Part shown: in pieces, positions 17,588 through 27,304 of the stretch | Layout of the letters: each line of letters starts with the position of its first letter | Numbering within the stretch: position 1 is the first letter of the stretch | Assembly (NCBI RefSeq): GCF_021287045.1 | Contig: NZ_JAJTBG010000008.1 | Coordinates: 124,001 to 188,000 of the forward strand | Direction of reading: 5' to 3' | Length of the DNA: 64,000 nucleotides | From: Oryzomicrobium sp. | GTDB taxonomy: Bacteria; Pseudomonadota; Gammaproteobacteria; Burkholderiales; Rhodocyclaceae | The notes under the pieces: model-generated | Databases searched by the model: none | Told to the model about the DNA's origin: nothing | What the model saw: the letters and a program-made list of their open reading frames with translations, nothing else | Made by a program: the position numbers and the translations under genes

Positions 17588-18997
17588 ATGTCCGACACCA
17601 AACCGCACCTGTCGCGGCGCCGCTTCCTGGCCGCCGCCGGCGCCACCACCGCCGCATCCGCCACCCTGGCCGCCAGCCCGAGCCTCGCCCAAAGCACGAC
17701 CGCCACGCCCCAGCCGGCCTTTCCGCCACAGCTGCCGATCCTCACCACCACCTCGGTGCAGGCGATCCTGCCCAAGGGCAAAGCCAAGCGGGTGGTGATC
17801 TGCGGCGGCGGCTGGGGCGGCCTGTCCACCGCCAAGCATCTGCGCAAGGCCAATCCGGACCTGGAAGTGATCCTGATCGAGAAGAACCCGAGCTTCTTCT
17901 CCGGCCCGATGAGCAACAAATGGCTGGTGGACATCGTGGACACCCAGTTCCTCCAGCACGACTACCTGCAAGTGGCCGACACCTACGGCTACCGCTTCAT
18001 CCAGGCCGAAGTCACCGGCTTCGAGCGCGACCGCAAGCGGGTCTACACCGCCCAGGGTTACCTGGAGTACGACTACCTGGTGCTGGCCGCCGGCATCCGC
18101 TACAACTTCGAGGCCTGGTTCGGCAACGACGTAGCAGCGGCCAACTACGCCCGCACCCACTTCCCCTCGGCCTACATCCCCAACAATGAGATGTTCCGGC
18201 TGAAGAAGGGCATCCAGCAGTTCCAGGGCGGCGACTTGGTGATGACCCTGCCGCCGCCGCCCCACCGCTGTCCGCCCTCGCCCTATGAACGGGCGACGCT
18301 GCTGGCCTGGATGTTCACGGTGAAGAAGGTCAAGGGCCACATCACCATCCTCGACCCCAAGGATTCGCCCCGCCCCCTGGGCCCCGGCTTCAAGGAAGCC
18401 TGGGAGGAGCTGTACCCGGGCATGGTCACCTACGTGCCCAACGCCCGGGTGCAGTCGGTGGATCCGTACAACAAGCGCATCGTCACCGAGGCCGGCGACT
18501 TCAAGTGGGACCACGCCATCCTGATGACCCCGCACCAGGCCGGCGACATGGTGTGGAAGGCCGGCGGCATCGGCAAGAACGCCGAGGGCAAGCCCACCGG
18601 CTGGGCCGACGTGGACCAGTTCATGCTCAACCTGAAGGACGATCCGGACACCTACGTGGTGGGCGATTCGGTCGGCTTCGTCTCGCCCCACTTCGGCTTC
18701 TACCCGAAGAGCGGCCACGTGGCCCACCGCCTCGGCCGCATCGTCGCCGGCTACATCGCCCAGCGCGTCGCCGGCAAGACGCCCAAGTACGCCCTGCCGG
18801 ACAACCTCTGCTACATGATGGTCAACGGCGGCCTGGACGGCGGCCCCCAGGAGGACCTGCTGGTCACCTTCGACTACAAGGTGAACGAGCAGGGGATCAT
18901 CCAGCAGACCCAGGTGGACGACAACGTGCGCAGCCACCGGCTGGTCAAGGAAGACTTCGGCTGGGCCACCGGCATGTACGCCGACCTGCTGTCCTGA
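17588..18997 (+). CDS. Tat-exported FccB-like sulfide dehydrogenase flavoprotein
   Basis: 469 residues. A twin-arginine signal (SRRRFLAAAG) and Ala-rich leader precede an FAD-binding domain (VVICGGGWGG, YLVLAAG, VVGDSVGF). It resembles the flavoprotein subunit of flavocytochrome c sulfide dehydrogenase. The redox-active Cys pair appears conserved: C228 in HRCPPSPYER and C408 in DNLCYM. The Cys that binds FAD covalently in Allochromatium FccB is replaced by Gly (G106, FFSGPMSN). No cytochrome FccA (CxxCH) gene is adjacent. The start has GGGAG upstream. It probably oxidises sulfide or a related sulfur compound in the periplasm. The 259-bp gap before it shows no clear feature. Confidence 0.82.
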   Translation: MSDTKPHLSRRRFLAAAGATTAASATLAASPSLAQSTTATPQPAFPPQLPILTTTSVQAILPKGKAKRVVICGGGWGGLSTAKHLRKANPDLEVILIEKNPSFFSGPMSNKWLVDIVDTQFLQHDYLQVADTYGYRFIQAEVTGFERDRKRVYTAQGYLEYDYLVLAAGIRYNFEAWFGNDVAAANYARTHFPSAYIPNNEMFRLKKGIQQFQGGDLVMTLPPPPHRCPPSPYERATLLAWMFTVKKVKGHITILDPKDSPRPLGPGFKEAWEELYPGMVTYVPNARVQSVDPYNKRIVTEAGDFKWDHAILMTPHQAGDMVWKAGGIGKNAEGKPTGWADVDQFMLNLKDDPDTYVVGDSVGFVSPHFGFYPKSGHVAHRLGRIVAGYIAQRVAGKTPKYALPDNLCYMMVNGGLDGGPQEDLLVTFDYKVNEQGIIQQTQVDDNVRSHRLVKEDFGWATGMYADLLS

Positions 18998-19149
18998 TCC
19001 CGCCACTCCGTGTCCGGGCCTGCCGGCCCGGACACGGCATCGGCCCAGGCTCAGGCCCGAGGGCGCGCCGGCAACGGCGGCGCCCTCATTCTTTTTCGCC
19101 ATAAGCGAAGAAGAAAATCGACTTTCGGGCACATAAAGGCGGGGCTAGA

Positions 19150-20295
19150 GTGGGCACCATCGCCTCCCCCACGCCCGACGCCATGCTCGCCCTCGCCTCC
19201 GCCCTGCACCTGACCCGCACCCTGGACGCTTCCCCCGCCCGCATCCTGCGCACCCTGGCCGTGGGCCTCTTCTGCGCCGCCGGCCTGGTCCTGCACGCCG
19301 CCCCCTCCCACGCCGCGGACGGTCCGGCGCCGGCCAAGGCGAACGCGGCCGCCCAGCCCGGCGGCCGCATCGTGAACATCGCCCAGGTCGAGGCCGCCAT
19401 CGCCCGGGGCGCCATCGTCTGGGACGTGCGCTCCGCCGACGACTACAAGCGCGGCCACCTGCCCGGGGCGATCAACTTCGGCGACGCCGGCAAGGTGCTG
19501 CGCGACGAGCAGCGGGAGGATTTCCTGCCCACCGCCGCCATCGCCAAGGCATTCGGCGACGCCGGCCTGGACCCGCGCCAGGAGGTGGTGGTCTACGGCG
19601 GCCGGGGTAACGCCTACGCCTACTTCGGCGGCTACGCGGTGCGCTACTTCGGCGGCCGCAACGTGAGCGTCTTCCACGACGGTTTCGAGGGCTGGCAGGA
19701 GGCCGGCAAGCCGGTGTCCACCGAGCCCCACCAACGCCCCAAGATAGCTCTGACCTTGGCTCCCAACCCGGCCATCGCCGCCACCACCGACGAGGTGGTC
19801 AAGCGCTTCAACGCCCTCAGCGTGCAGGTGCTGGACGTGCGCACCAGGAAGGAATTCTCCGGCGACGACATCCGCGCCATCCGCGGCGGCCACATTCCCG
19901 GCGCCATCAGCATCCCCGTCGAACAGAACTGGCAGGACCCGGAGGCGCCGCAGAAGCTGGCCAAGAAGGAAGCAGCCAACACCGCCGGTCTGGCCCTCAA
20001 GGATCGTTCCGCCCTGGAAGCCCTGTACAAGGACCTGGACCGCAACAAGGAGACCATCGTCTATTGCCAGTCCGGCGTGCGCGCCTCGGAAACCGCCGCG
20101 GTGCTGGAAACCCTGGGCTTCAAGGACGTGAAGGTGTACGACTCCTCCTGGCTGGGCTGGGCGGCCAAGCTGTCGGCCCCGGTGGAGAACGAGACCTTCC
20201 TCAACGTGGGCGCCCTGACCGGCCAGCTCAACGCCCAGATCAACGCCCTGAAGCGCCGGGTGGACGAGCTGGAAAAGCAGTTGGCGAAGAAGTAG
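19150..20295 (+). CDS. Exported protein with two rhodanese domains and a C-terminal coiled coil
   Basis: 381 residues from GTG 19150, with an AGGCGGGG about 7-14 bases upstream; ATG 19183 is a possible alternative start. An N-terminal signal segment ends around SHAADG. The first rhodanese domain (about 75-195) lacks the active Cys: its loop reads VVVYGGRGNAYAY. The second (about 215-345) keeps it in IVYCQSGVRASE. The last 25 residues form a heptad-like coiled coil (LNAQINALKRRVDELEKQL). It follows the FccB-like gene by 152 bp in the same direction, so a role in periplasmic sulfane sulfur transfer is likely. It may have its own promoter. Confidence 0.82.
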   Translation: MGTIASPTPDAMLALASALHLTRTLDASPARILRTLAVGLFCAAGLVLHAAPSHAADGPAPAKANAAAQPGGRIVNIAQVEAAIARGAIVWDVRSADDYKRGHLPGAINFGDAGKVLRDEQREDFLPTAAIAKAFGDAGLDPRQEVVVYGGRGNAYAYFGGYAVRYFGGRNVSVFHDGFEGWQEAGKPVSTEPHQRPKIALTLAPNPAIAATTDEVVKRFNALSVQVLDVRTRKEFSGDDIRAIRGGHIPGAISIPVEQNWQDPEAPQKLAKKEAANTAGLALKDRSALEALYKDLDRNKETIVYCQSGVRASETAAVLETLGFKDVKVYDSSWLGWAAKLSAPVENETFLNVGALTGQLNAQINALKRRVDELEKQLAKK

Positions 20296-20603
20296 GCCGC
20301 CCACCACATCGTCATCCCCGCCACAGGCCGCGCCGCAACGCGGCCTGTGGCATTTCGGGGAGCATGAAGCCGATCGGCGGACCGACCGGCCACGCCAGTG
20401 CAGGTGGGCGACGTCGCCCCGCCGAGCCATCGCCCCGGTGTGCGGCAGGCGTAAAATCACCCTGTCTCCCTCAGGTCGCCCGTCTTCCGGAACCTCCGGC
20501 CCCATCCTGGCGTCCATTGCACGCCAACGTTGTTTTTCATTCCCCTCGCTCAATCAGCCCAATCCAGTCCGGCCCCGCCCGGGCTGGCGCCGTTGCCTAC
20601 GCC
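20296..20603. other. Intergenic region between the double rhodanese and the MFS gene
   Basis: 308 bases. It contains a strong hairpin (20321-20350). A TAAAAT at about 20451 could be a weak -10 box for the MFS gene, but I see no good -35 at the right distance. The open frame running through it is a continuation of the MFS frame without coding character. Confidence 0.5.
20321..20350 (+). terminator. Hairpin after the double-rhodanese gene
   Basis: 12-bp perfect stem (20321-20332 with 20339-20350), six-base loop, 25 bases after the stop. Only a short T-containing stretch follows (CATTTC), so it is a probable rather than canonical terminator. Confidence 0.5.
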
Positions 20604-21824
20604 ATGCCCCCTGCCCCACCCACCGCCGCCCCTTCGACCGGCTGGCCCCTCTTTTGCTGGATCGCCCTGGCCCTGTGCGCCGGCACCATGGGCACCGCTC
20701 TGGCCAGCCCGCTCTATCCGCTCTACCAGGAGCTGTGGCACCTGACCGCCAGCACCATCACCTTGATCTTCGTCGCCTACATGGTGGCGGTGCTGTGCGC
20801 CTTCCTCTTTCTCGGCCGCCTGTCCGACCGCTTCGGCCCGCTCACGGTGCTGCGCGCCGCCCTGGTGCTGATCCTGGCCGGCATGGGCCTATCGGCGGCG
20901 GCCGCCTATGCGCCCGCCGGGCTGGCGGAGCTGTTCGCCGGCCGGGCGGTGATCGGCATCGCCTCGGGGCTGATCACTGCCTCGGCCACCGCCGGGCTGA
21001 TGGAGGTGGCGCCGGCGGCTGCCAAGGGGCACGCCTCCCTGGTGGGCTCGATCACCAGCATCGTCGGCTTCGGCCTGGGCCCCCTGGCCGGCGGGCTGAT
21101 GGCCCAGTTCGCCCCCAGCCCCCTGCTCACCCCCTACGTGGTGGTGATGCTGCTGGTGGCGGTGGTGCTGGCCGCCCTGTGCGGCTTCCGCGCCACCCGC
21201 CGGGCGTCGCCGCCGCCCCTGTCGCTGCACCCGCGCTTCGTCCTGCCGGCCCGGCCGGCGCGGCCCGGGTTCTGGGTGGCGGCCCTGACCACCTTCAGCC
21301 TGTTCGCCATCTTCAGCCTGTTCGGCTCCCTGGCCCCGTCCTTCCTCAAGGCCCTGCTGCACCTGCACGGCCCGGCCATCAGCGGCAGCGCCCTGGCCCT
21401 CTTTCTGCTGTGCTCGGCGGGTATCCAGTTCGTGCTGCGCCGCCGCCCGGTGCGGCGCAACCTGATACAGGGGTTGGCCGGACTGGCCATAGGGGTGGGG
21501 CTGCTCGCCACAGCGCTGGAATCACAATCCAGTGCCCTCTTCATCGCCACCATCCTGGTCACCGGCGCGGGGCACGGCATGGCCTTCATGGCGGCCCTGG
21601 CCACCGCCAGCGCCGCCAGCACGCCCCAGACCCGGGCGGGCATCCTGTCCTCGTTCTTCTCGGTGGGCTACCTGGGCACCATCCTGCCGGTGCTGGGGGT
21701 GGGCTTTCTCGCCGACCACCTGGGGCTGGCCCCGGCGGTGCTGCTGTTCTGCCTGACCTTCGCCCTGCTCTCCCTGGGCCTGCTGGCGGCGGCACGGCGG
21801 GTCATCCCGGCGACGGCGGGCTGA
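20604..21824 (+). CDS. MFS transporter
   Basis: About 406 residues from ATG 20604 with about 12 hydrophobic segments. The MFS signature lies between helices 2 and 3 (LGRLSDRFGPLTVLRAAL). The N-terminal half has the drug-efflux type arrangement (GTMGTALASPLYPLYQ, then FAGRAVIGIASGLITASATAGLMEV). The substrate is unknown. It stands alone: the downstream YpfJ-type gene is convergent and ends 32 bp away. The exact start is uncertain, since no clear Shine-Dalgarno is seen. Confidence 0.82.
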   Translation: MPPAPPTAAPSTGWPLFCWIALALCAGTMGTALASPLYPLYQELWHLTASTITLIFVAYMVAVLCAFLFLGRLSDRFGPLTVLRAALVLILAGMGLSAAAAYAPAGLAELFAGRAVIGIASGLITASATAGLMEVAPAAAKGHASLVGSITSIVGFGLGPLAGGLMAQFAPSPLLTPYVVVMLLVAVVLAALCGFRATRRASPPPLSLHPRFVLPARPARPGFWVAALTTFSLFAIFSLFGSLAPSFLKALLHLHGPAISGSALALFLLCSAGIQFVLRRRPVRRNLIQGLAGLAIGVGLLATALESQSSALFIATILVTGAGHGMAFMAALATASAASTPQTRAGILSSFFSVGYLGTILPVLGVGFLADHLGLAPAVLLFCLTFALLSLGLLAAARRVIPATAG

Positions 21825-21855
21825 CCCGGGCGCGCCGCAGGGCGTTGCCGCCCGC

Positions 21856-22731
21856 CTATAGCTGGGCGGCCTTGAAGGTGTCGCACTGGACGACGCTGCC
21901 GCTGTCCAGCCCCTGGCGGAACCAGCGCACCCGCTGCTCCGAGGTGCCGTGAGTGAAGGATTCGGGCACCACCACGCCCCGGCTCTGCTTCTGCAAGGTG
22001 TCGTCGCCGATGGCGGTGGCGGCGCGCAGGGCCTGGTCCACGTCGCCGCTTTCGAGAATCTTGCGCGCCGCGTTGGCCCGGTTGGCCCACACCCCGGCCA
22101 GGCAGTCGGCCTGGAGTTCGAGGCGCACCGACAGGGCGTTGGCCTGGGTCTTGGACGCCCGTTGCTGGGCTTGGTGCACCCGGTCCGAGATGCCCAGCAG
22201 GTTCTGCACGTGGTGGCCCACCTCGTGGGCGATCACGTAGGCCTCGGCGAAATCGCCGGGAGCATGAAAGCGCTGGCGCAGCTCGTCGTAGAACGACAGG
22301 TCGATGTACACCTTGCGGTCCAGGGGGCAGTAGAACGGCCCCATGGCCGCCTGGCCGGCGCCGCAGGCGGTCTGGGTGGCGCCGCGGAACAGTACCAGCT
22401 TGGGCTCCTCGTAATCGCGGCCGGCCTCGCGGAAGACCTGGTGCCAGGTCTTTTCGGTGTCGTTGAGCACCTTGGCGACGAAGTGGGCGGTGGCGTCCTC
22501 CTTGACGTCGCTGGAAAGGGGCTTGCCCGCCGGCGCGGAGGCCGGAGCCTGCTGCTCGATCATGCGCGCGCCGTTGATCACCACCGACGGGTCGATGCCG
22601 AAGTACCAGGCCACCAGGGCCAGCACCACGGTGCCCACCCCGATGCCCCCAGGACCGATGGGCAACCCGCCCATGCCGCTGCCGCGGCGGTCTTCCACAT
22701 TCTGGCTTTCACTGTCGTCATCGAGGCGCAT
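21856..22731 (-). CDS. ypfJ: YpfJ-type neutral zinc metallopeptidase
   Basis: 291 residues. A short acidic N-terminus ([19 protein letters not shown]) is followed by a Gly/Pro-rich segment and one membrane helix (about 33-48). The soluble peptidase domain contains HEVGHHVQ near residue 168, with the Cys-containing loop ([31 protein letters not shown]) typical of the family. The HExxH-type motif binds zinc. Physiological substrates are unknown. It is divergent from glyQ, with 173 bp between the starts. Confidence 0.9.
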   Translation of the reverse strand: MRLDDDSESQNVEDRRGSGMGGLPIGPGGIGVGTVVLALVAWYFGIDPSVVINGARMIEQQAPASAPAGKPLSSDVKEDATAHFVAKVLNDTEKTWHQVFREAGRDYEEPKLVLFRGATQTACGAGQAAMGPFYCPLDRKVYIDLSFYDELRQRFHAPGDFAEAYVIAHEVGHHVQNLLGISDRVHQAQQRASKTQANALSVRLELQADCLAGVWANRANAARKILESGDVDQALRAATAIGDDTLQKQSRGVVVPESFTHGTSEQRVRWFRQGLDSGSVVQCDTFKAAQL

Positions 22732-22904
22732 GGCGCGTACTCCGGTTGCAATGGGGAAATTCTGGCACAGCCATCGCGCCGCCGCGAAGCCCCGCGCCCC
22801 ATGCCGGCTACGCGCCCGCCCTCGGACTCGGCGGGCGAAAAACGGTAGAATTCAAGGTTTTCCCACGCGTTCTCACACGCTCACGCCCCTTACGGATTGC
22901 CGTC

Positions 22905-23828
22905 ATGCTGACCTTTCAGGAAGTGATCCTGCGCCTGCAGGACTACTGGAACAAACAGGGCTGCGCCCTCCTGCAACCCTACGACATGGAAGTGGGCGCC
23001 GGCACCAGCCACACCGCCACCTTCCTGCGGGCCATCGGCCCCGAGCCCTGGAAAGCCGCCTACGTCCAGCCGTCCCGCCGCCCCAAGGACGGCCGCTACG
23101 GCGAGAACCCCAACCGCATGCAGCACTACTATCAGTATCAGGTGGTGTTGAAGCCGGCCCCGGACAACATCCTGGAGCTGTACCTGGGCTCCCTGGAGGC
23201 CCTGGGCTTCGACCTGAAAAAGAACGACGTGCGCTTCGTCGAGGACGACTGGGAAAACCCCACCCTGGGCGCCTGGGGCCTGGGCTGGGAGGTGTGGATG
23301 AACGGCATGGAAGTGACCCAGTTCACCTACTTCCAACAGGTCGGCGGCATCGACTGCAAGCCGATCACTGGCGAGATCACCTACGGCCTGGAGCGCCTGG
23401 CCATGTACCTGCAGGGCGTGGAAAACGTCTATGACCTGAAGTGGACCGAGGGCCTCTCCTACGGCGACGTGTACCACCAGAACGAGGTGGAGCAGTCCAC
23501 CTACAACTTCGAGCACAGCAATGTCGATTTTCTGCTCAAGGCGTTCGATGCCCACGAGGGCAATGCCAAGCACCTGATGAGCGAGGAAGTGGCCCTGGCC
23601 CTGCCGGCCTACGAGCAGGTGCTCAAAGCCGCCCACACCTTCAACCTGCTCGACGCCCGGGGCGCCATTTCCGTCACCGAGCGGGCCGCCTACATCGGCC
23701 GCATCCGCAACCTGGCCCGTAGCGTCGCCCAGAGCTACCTGGACAGCCGCGCCCGTCTGGGCTTCCCCATGGCGCCCAAGGAGTGGGCCGCCGAAGTCCT
23801 CGCCCAGATCGAAAAGAAAGCCGCCTGA
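22905..23828 (+). CDS. glyQ: Glycyl-tRNA synthetase alpha subunit
   Basis: 307 residues starting [20 protein letters not shown], the standard GlyQ N-terminus. The class II catalytic motifs are visible ([53 protein letters not shown]). The alpha subunit activates glycine and the beta subunit (next gene, 2 bp on) binds the tRNA, in an alpha2beta2 enzyme. Confidence 0.97.
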   Translation: MLTFQEVILRLQDYWNKQGCALLQPYDMEVGAGTSHTATFLRAIGPEPWKAAYVQPSRRPKDGRYGENPNRMQHYYQYQVVLKPAPDNILELYLGSLEALGFDLKKNDVRFVEDDWENPTLGAWGLGWEVWMNGMEVTQFTYFQQVGGIDCKPITGEITYGLERLAMYLQGVENVYDLKWTEGLSYGDVYHQNEVEQSTYNFEHSNVDFLLKAFDAHEGNAKHLMSEEVALALPAYEQVLKAAHTFNLLDARGAISVTERAAYIGRIRNLARSVAQSYLDSRARLGFPMAPKEWAAEVLAQIEKKAA

Positions 23829-23830
23829 CC

Positions 23831-25957
23831 ATGACCGCCAAGAATCTGCTCGTTGAACTGTTCGTCGAGGAACTGCCGCCCAAGGCGCTGAAGAAGCTGG
23901 GCGAGGTGTTCGCCCAGACCCTGGCCCAATCCCTCAAGACCCAGGGCCTGGCGTCCGACGCGGCCGCCATAACCCCCTACGCCTCGCCCCGCCGCCTGGC
24001 CGCCCACGTCACCGGCGTGCTGGCGGTGGCCGCCGACAAGCCCGTGGCACAAAAGCTGATGCCCGTGGCCGTGGGCCTGGACGCCAGCGGCAACGCCACC
24101 CCCGCCCTGCTCAAGAAGCTTTCCGCCCTGGGCGCCGACGCCTCGGTAGTGCCCGGCCTGCGCCGCGAAAACGACGGCAAGGCCGACGTGCTGTTCTACG
24201 ACAGCCTGGCCAAGGGCGCGACCCTGGCCGAAGGCTTGCAGAAGGCCCTGGAAGCCGCCCTCGCCGCCCTGCCCATTCCCAAGGTGATGACCTACCAGTT
24301 GCAGGACGGCTGGAGCAGCGTCAACTTCGTGCGCCCGGCCCACGGCCTGGTGGCCCTGCACGGCGCCGACGTGGTACCCCTGGCCATCCTCGGCCTGACC
24401 TCGGGCAACACCACCCAGGGCCACCGCTTCGAGGCGGCCAAGAGCCCGGTGGTAATCGCTGATGCCGACAGCTACGCCGAGACCCTGAAGCGGGACGGCG
24501 CCGTCATCGCCAGCTTCGCCGAGCGCCGCGCCGAGATCGAGCGCCAGCTCGCCGCGGCTGCCGCCAAAGCAGGCAGCAACCTCAAGCCCATCGACGACGA
24601 GGCCCTGCTCGACGAAGTAACTGCCCTGGTGGAGCGCCCCAACGTGCTGATCGGCACGTTCGAGGCCGAATTCCTGGCCGTGCCCCAGGAATGCCTGATC
24701 CTCACCATGAAGGCCAACCAGAAGTACTTCCCCCTGCTCGACGCGAGTGTGGGTAATGCGGGCAAGCTGACCAACCAGTTCCTGGTGGTGAGCAACATCG
24801 CCCCGGCCGACCCGTCCGCCGTCATCGGCGGCAACGAGCGGGTGGTGCGCCCCCGCCTGGCCGACGCCAAGTTCTTCTTCGACCAGGACCGCAAGAAGAC
24901 CCTGGAATCCCGCGTCCTCGGCCTGGCCAAGGTGGTCTACCACAACAAGCTGGGCACCCAGGGCGAGCGGGTGCAGCGGGTCTGCGCCATCGCCAAGGCC
25001 ATCGGTGCCCAACTCGGTGGAGAAGCCCAAGCGCTCCAGGCCGAACAGGCCGCCCTGCTGGCCAAGGCCGACTTGCTCACCGACATGGTCGGCGAGTTCC
25101 CCGAGCTGCAAGGCATCATGGGCCGCTACTACGCGCTGCACGACGGCCTCTCCGCCGACATCGCCGACGCCATCGAGGACCACTACAAGCCCCGCTTCGC
25201 CGGCGACACCCTGCCGCGCAACCCGGTGGGCACCGCCGTGGCCCTGGCCGACAAGCTGGAGACCCTGGTGGGCCTGTTCGGCATCGGCCAGATCCCCACC
25301 GGCGACAAGGACCCCTTCGCCCTGCGCCGCCACGCCCTGGGCGTGATCCGCATGCTGGCCGAGGGCGACCTGGACCTGCCCCTGGACGCGCTGCTGGCCA
25401 ACGCCGCCGCCACCTTCGCCGCCGTCGAGGGCTTCAAGGCCAACAATGGCGCCCTGGCCGACTTCATCTACGAGCGCCTGGCCGGCAGCCTGCGCGAGCA
25501 GGGCTACACCGCCCAGGAAGTGGACGCGGTGGTGTCCCAGCGGCCCCAGCGCCTGGGCGACATTCCCAAGCGCCTGGCCGCCGTGCGCGCCTTCGCCGCC
25601 CTGGCCGAGGCCGAGGCCCTGGCCGCCGCCAACAAGCGCGTCGGCAACATCCTCAAGAAGGCCGAAGGCACGGTTGCCGCCGCGATCGACAAGGGCCTGC
25701 TCCAGGAAGCCGCCGAGGTGGCCCTGGCCGCCGCCCTGGCCGAGGTGAAGCCGGCCGCCGACGCCGCCTTCGCCAAGGGCGACTACGCCGCCTCGCTGCA
25801 ATCCCTGGCGGCCCTCAAGGCGCCGGTGGACACCTTCTTCAACGACGTGATGGTCAACGCCGAAGACCCGGCCCTGCGCGCCAACCGCCTGGGCCTCCTG
25901 GCCACCCTGCACCTGGCCATGAACCAGGTGGCGGACATCTCCAAACTCTCGGCATGA
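23831..25957 (+). CDS. glyS: Glycyl-tRNA synthetase beta subunit
   Basis: 708 residues, the usual GlyS length. It opens MTAKNLLVELFVEELPPK and contains the conserved segment QKYFPLLD and the HD-like region RYYALHDGLS. A C-terminal anticodon-binding (DALR-type) region ends FFNDVMVNAEDPALRANRL. It follows glyQ by 2 bp, and its stop overlaps gmhB by 4 bp (ATGA), so it is translationally coupled on both sides. Confidence 0.97.
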   Translation: MTAKNLLVELFVEELPPKALKKLGEVFAQTLAQSLKTQGLASDAAAITPYASPRRLAAHVTGVLAVAADKPVAQKLMPVAVGLDASGNATPALLKKLSALGADASVVPGLRRENDGKADVLFYDSLAKGATLAEGLQKALEAALAALPIPKVMTYQLQDGWSSVNFVRPAHGLVALHGADVVPLAILGLTSGNTTQGHRFEAAKSPVVIADADSYAETLKRDGAVIASFAERRAEIERQLAAAAAKAGSNLKPIDDEALLDEVTALVERPNVLIGTFEAEFLAVPQECLILTMKANQKYFPLLDASVGNAGKLTNQFLVVSNIAPADPSAVIGGNERVVRPRLADAKFFFDQDRKKTLESRVLGLAKVVYHNKLGTQGERVQRVCAIAKAIGAQLGGEAQALQAEQAALLAKADLLTDMVGEFPELQGIMGRYYALHDGLSADIADAIEDHYKPRFAGDTLPRNPVGTAVALADKLETLVGLFGIGQIPTGDKDPFALRRHALGVIRMLAEGDLDLPLDALLANAAATFAAVEGFKANNGALADFIYERLAGSLREQGYTAQEVDAVVSQRPQRLGDIPKRLAAVRAFAALAEAEALAAANKRVGNILKKAEGTVAAAIDKGLLQEAAEVALAAALAEVKPAADAAFAKGDYAASLQSLAALKAPVDTFFNDVMVNAEDPALRANRLGLLATLHLAMNQVADISKLSA

Positions 25958-26508
25958 AGCTGATCATTCTCGACCGCGACGGCGTCATCAACCACGACTC
26001 GGCCCAGTTCATCAAGAGCCCGGCCGAGTGGAAGCCCATCCCGGGCAGCCCGGAAGCCATCGCCAAGCTGAACCAGGCGGGCTACCGGGTGGTGGTGGCC
26101 ACCAATCAGTCCGGGGTGGGCCGGGGCCTGTTCGACATGGACACCCTGAACGCCATCCACGACAAGATGCACAAGACCGTGACCGCCGCCGGCGGCCGCA
26201 TCGACGCCATCTTCTACTGCCCCCACGCCGCCGACGTGGACTGCGCCTGCCGCAAGCCCAAGCCCGGCATGTTCCAGCGCATCGCCGGGGTGTACAACGT
26301 GGACCTGGTGGGCGTACCCACCGTGGGCGACTCCCTGCGCGACCTGGTGGCCGGTGCCTCCCAGGGCTGCGTGCCCTACCTGGTGCTCACCGGCAAGGGC
26401 GAGAAGACCCAGGCCGACGGCGGTCTGCCCGAAGGCACCCGGGTCTTTCCCGACCTGGCCACTGCGGTGGACCACCTGCTCGCCGCCCCCTCCCGCCCTG
26501 CCCGCTGA
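25954..26508 (+). CDS. gmhB: D-glycero-beta-D-manno-heptose 1,7-bisphosphate 7-phosphatase
   Basis: 184 residues, HAD phosphatase. The nucleophile motif DRDGVIN lies at residues 7-13. A zinc-binding cluster follows (FYCPHAADVDCACRKPKPG), which is the GmhB signature. GmhB makes the ADP-heptose precursor for the LPS inner core. It lies between glyS and the acyltransferase, a frequent betaproteobacterial arrangement. Confidence 0.93.
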   Translation: MKLIILDRDGVINHDSAQFIKSPAEWKPIPGSPEAIAKLNQAGYRVVVATNQSGVGRGLFDMDTLNAIHDKMHKTVTAAGGRIDAIFYCPHAADVDCACRKPKPGMFQRIAGVYNVDLVGVPTVGDSLRDLVAGASQGCVPYLVLTGKGEKTQADGGLPEGTRVFPDLATAVDHLLAAPSRPAR

Positions 26509-26518
26509 CGGAACCTCC

Positions 26519-27271
26519 ATGGCCTTCATCCGCTCCCTTCTCTTCACCCTGCTCGCCCTGCCGCTCACCGGCCTGTTCGGCTTTCTGGTGGCCATCGCCG
26601 CCCCCCTGTCGCCCAAGGCGGCCTACGTGCTGATCGACGCCTGGCGCTTCTGCTTCATGAAGGGCCTGGTGCGCATCGTGCTCGGCATCCGCACCCAAGT
26701 GGTGGGCGCCGAGAACATTCCCGCCGAGGCGGTGGTGGTGCTCTCCAAGCACCAGTCGGCCTGGGAAACGGTGGCCCTGCAACAGTGGTTCCCGCGCATG
26801 GTCTTCGTGCTCAAGAAGGAACTGCTCAAACTGCCCATCCTCGGCCGGGCCTTCAGAGCCATCGGCATGATCGCCATCGACCGGGCCGCCGGCCTGGACG
26901 CCCTGTCCCAGGTGGCCGACCAGGGCGCCGACCGGCTGCGCCACGGTATCAGCGTCATCATCTTCCCCGAGGGCACCCGGGTGCCTCCCGGCCAGAAGCG
27001 CCGCTACAAGGCTGGCGGCGCCCATCTGGCGGTGCAGGCCGGCGCCAAGGTGGTGCCGGTGGCCCACAACGCCGGCGAGCTGTGGCCGCGCAACGTCTTT
27101 GTCAAGCAGGCGGGCACCGTCACCATCAGTTTCGGCCCGGCCATCGACACCGTCGGCCTGAGCGCCGAAGAGGTGAGCCAGCGCGCCGAAGCCTGGATCG
27201 AAGCCGAAATGGCGCGCATTGCCCCGCACCGCTACCGCCAGGCCGGCTCCGCCACCCAGCAGGCCGCCTGA
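26519..27271 (+). CDS. plsC: 1-acyl-sn-glycerol-3-phosphate acyltransferase (PlsC family)
   Basis: 250 residues. It has an N-terminal membrane segment, then the acyltransferase motif I KHQSAWET (an HX4E form of the usual HX4D), motif III FPEGTRVPPGQ and a Pro-containing motif IV (KVVPVAHNAGE). It makes phosphatidic acid from lysophosphatidate at the inner membrane. The start ATG 26519 has GGAA upstream, and the stop of gmhB is 10 bp away. Confidence 0.9.
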   Translation: MAFIRSLLFTLLALPLTGLFGFLVAIAAPLSPKAAYVLIDAWRFCFMKGLVRIVLGIRTQVVGAENIPAEAVVVLSKHQSAWETVALQQWFPRMVFVLKKELLKLPILGRAFRAIGMIAIDRAAGLDALSQVADQGADRLRHGISVIIFPEGTRVPPGQKRRYKAGGAHLAVQAGAKVVPVAHNAGELWPRNVFVKQAGTVTISFGPAIDTVGLSAEEVSQRAEAWIEAEMARIAPHRYRQAGSATQQAA

Positions 27272-27304
27272 CCGCTCCGTTCCGCCCGCACGCCGCCCCC
27301 GTCC

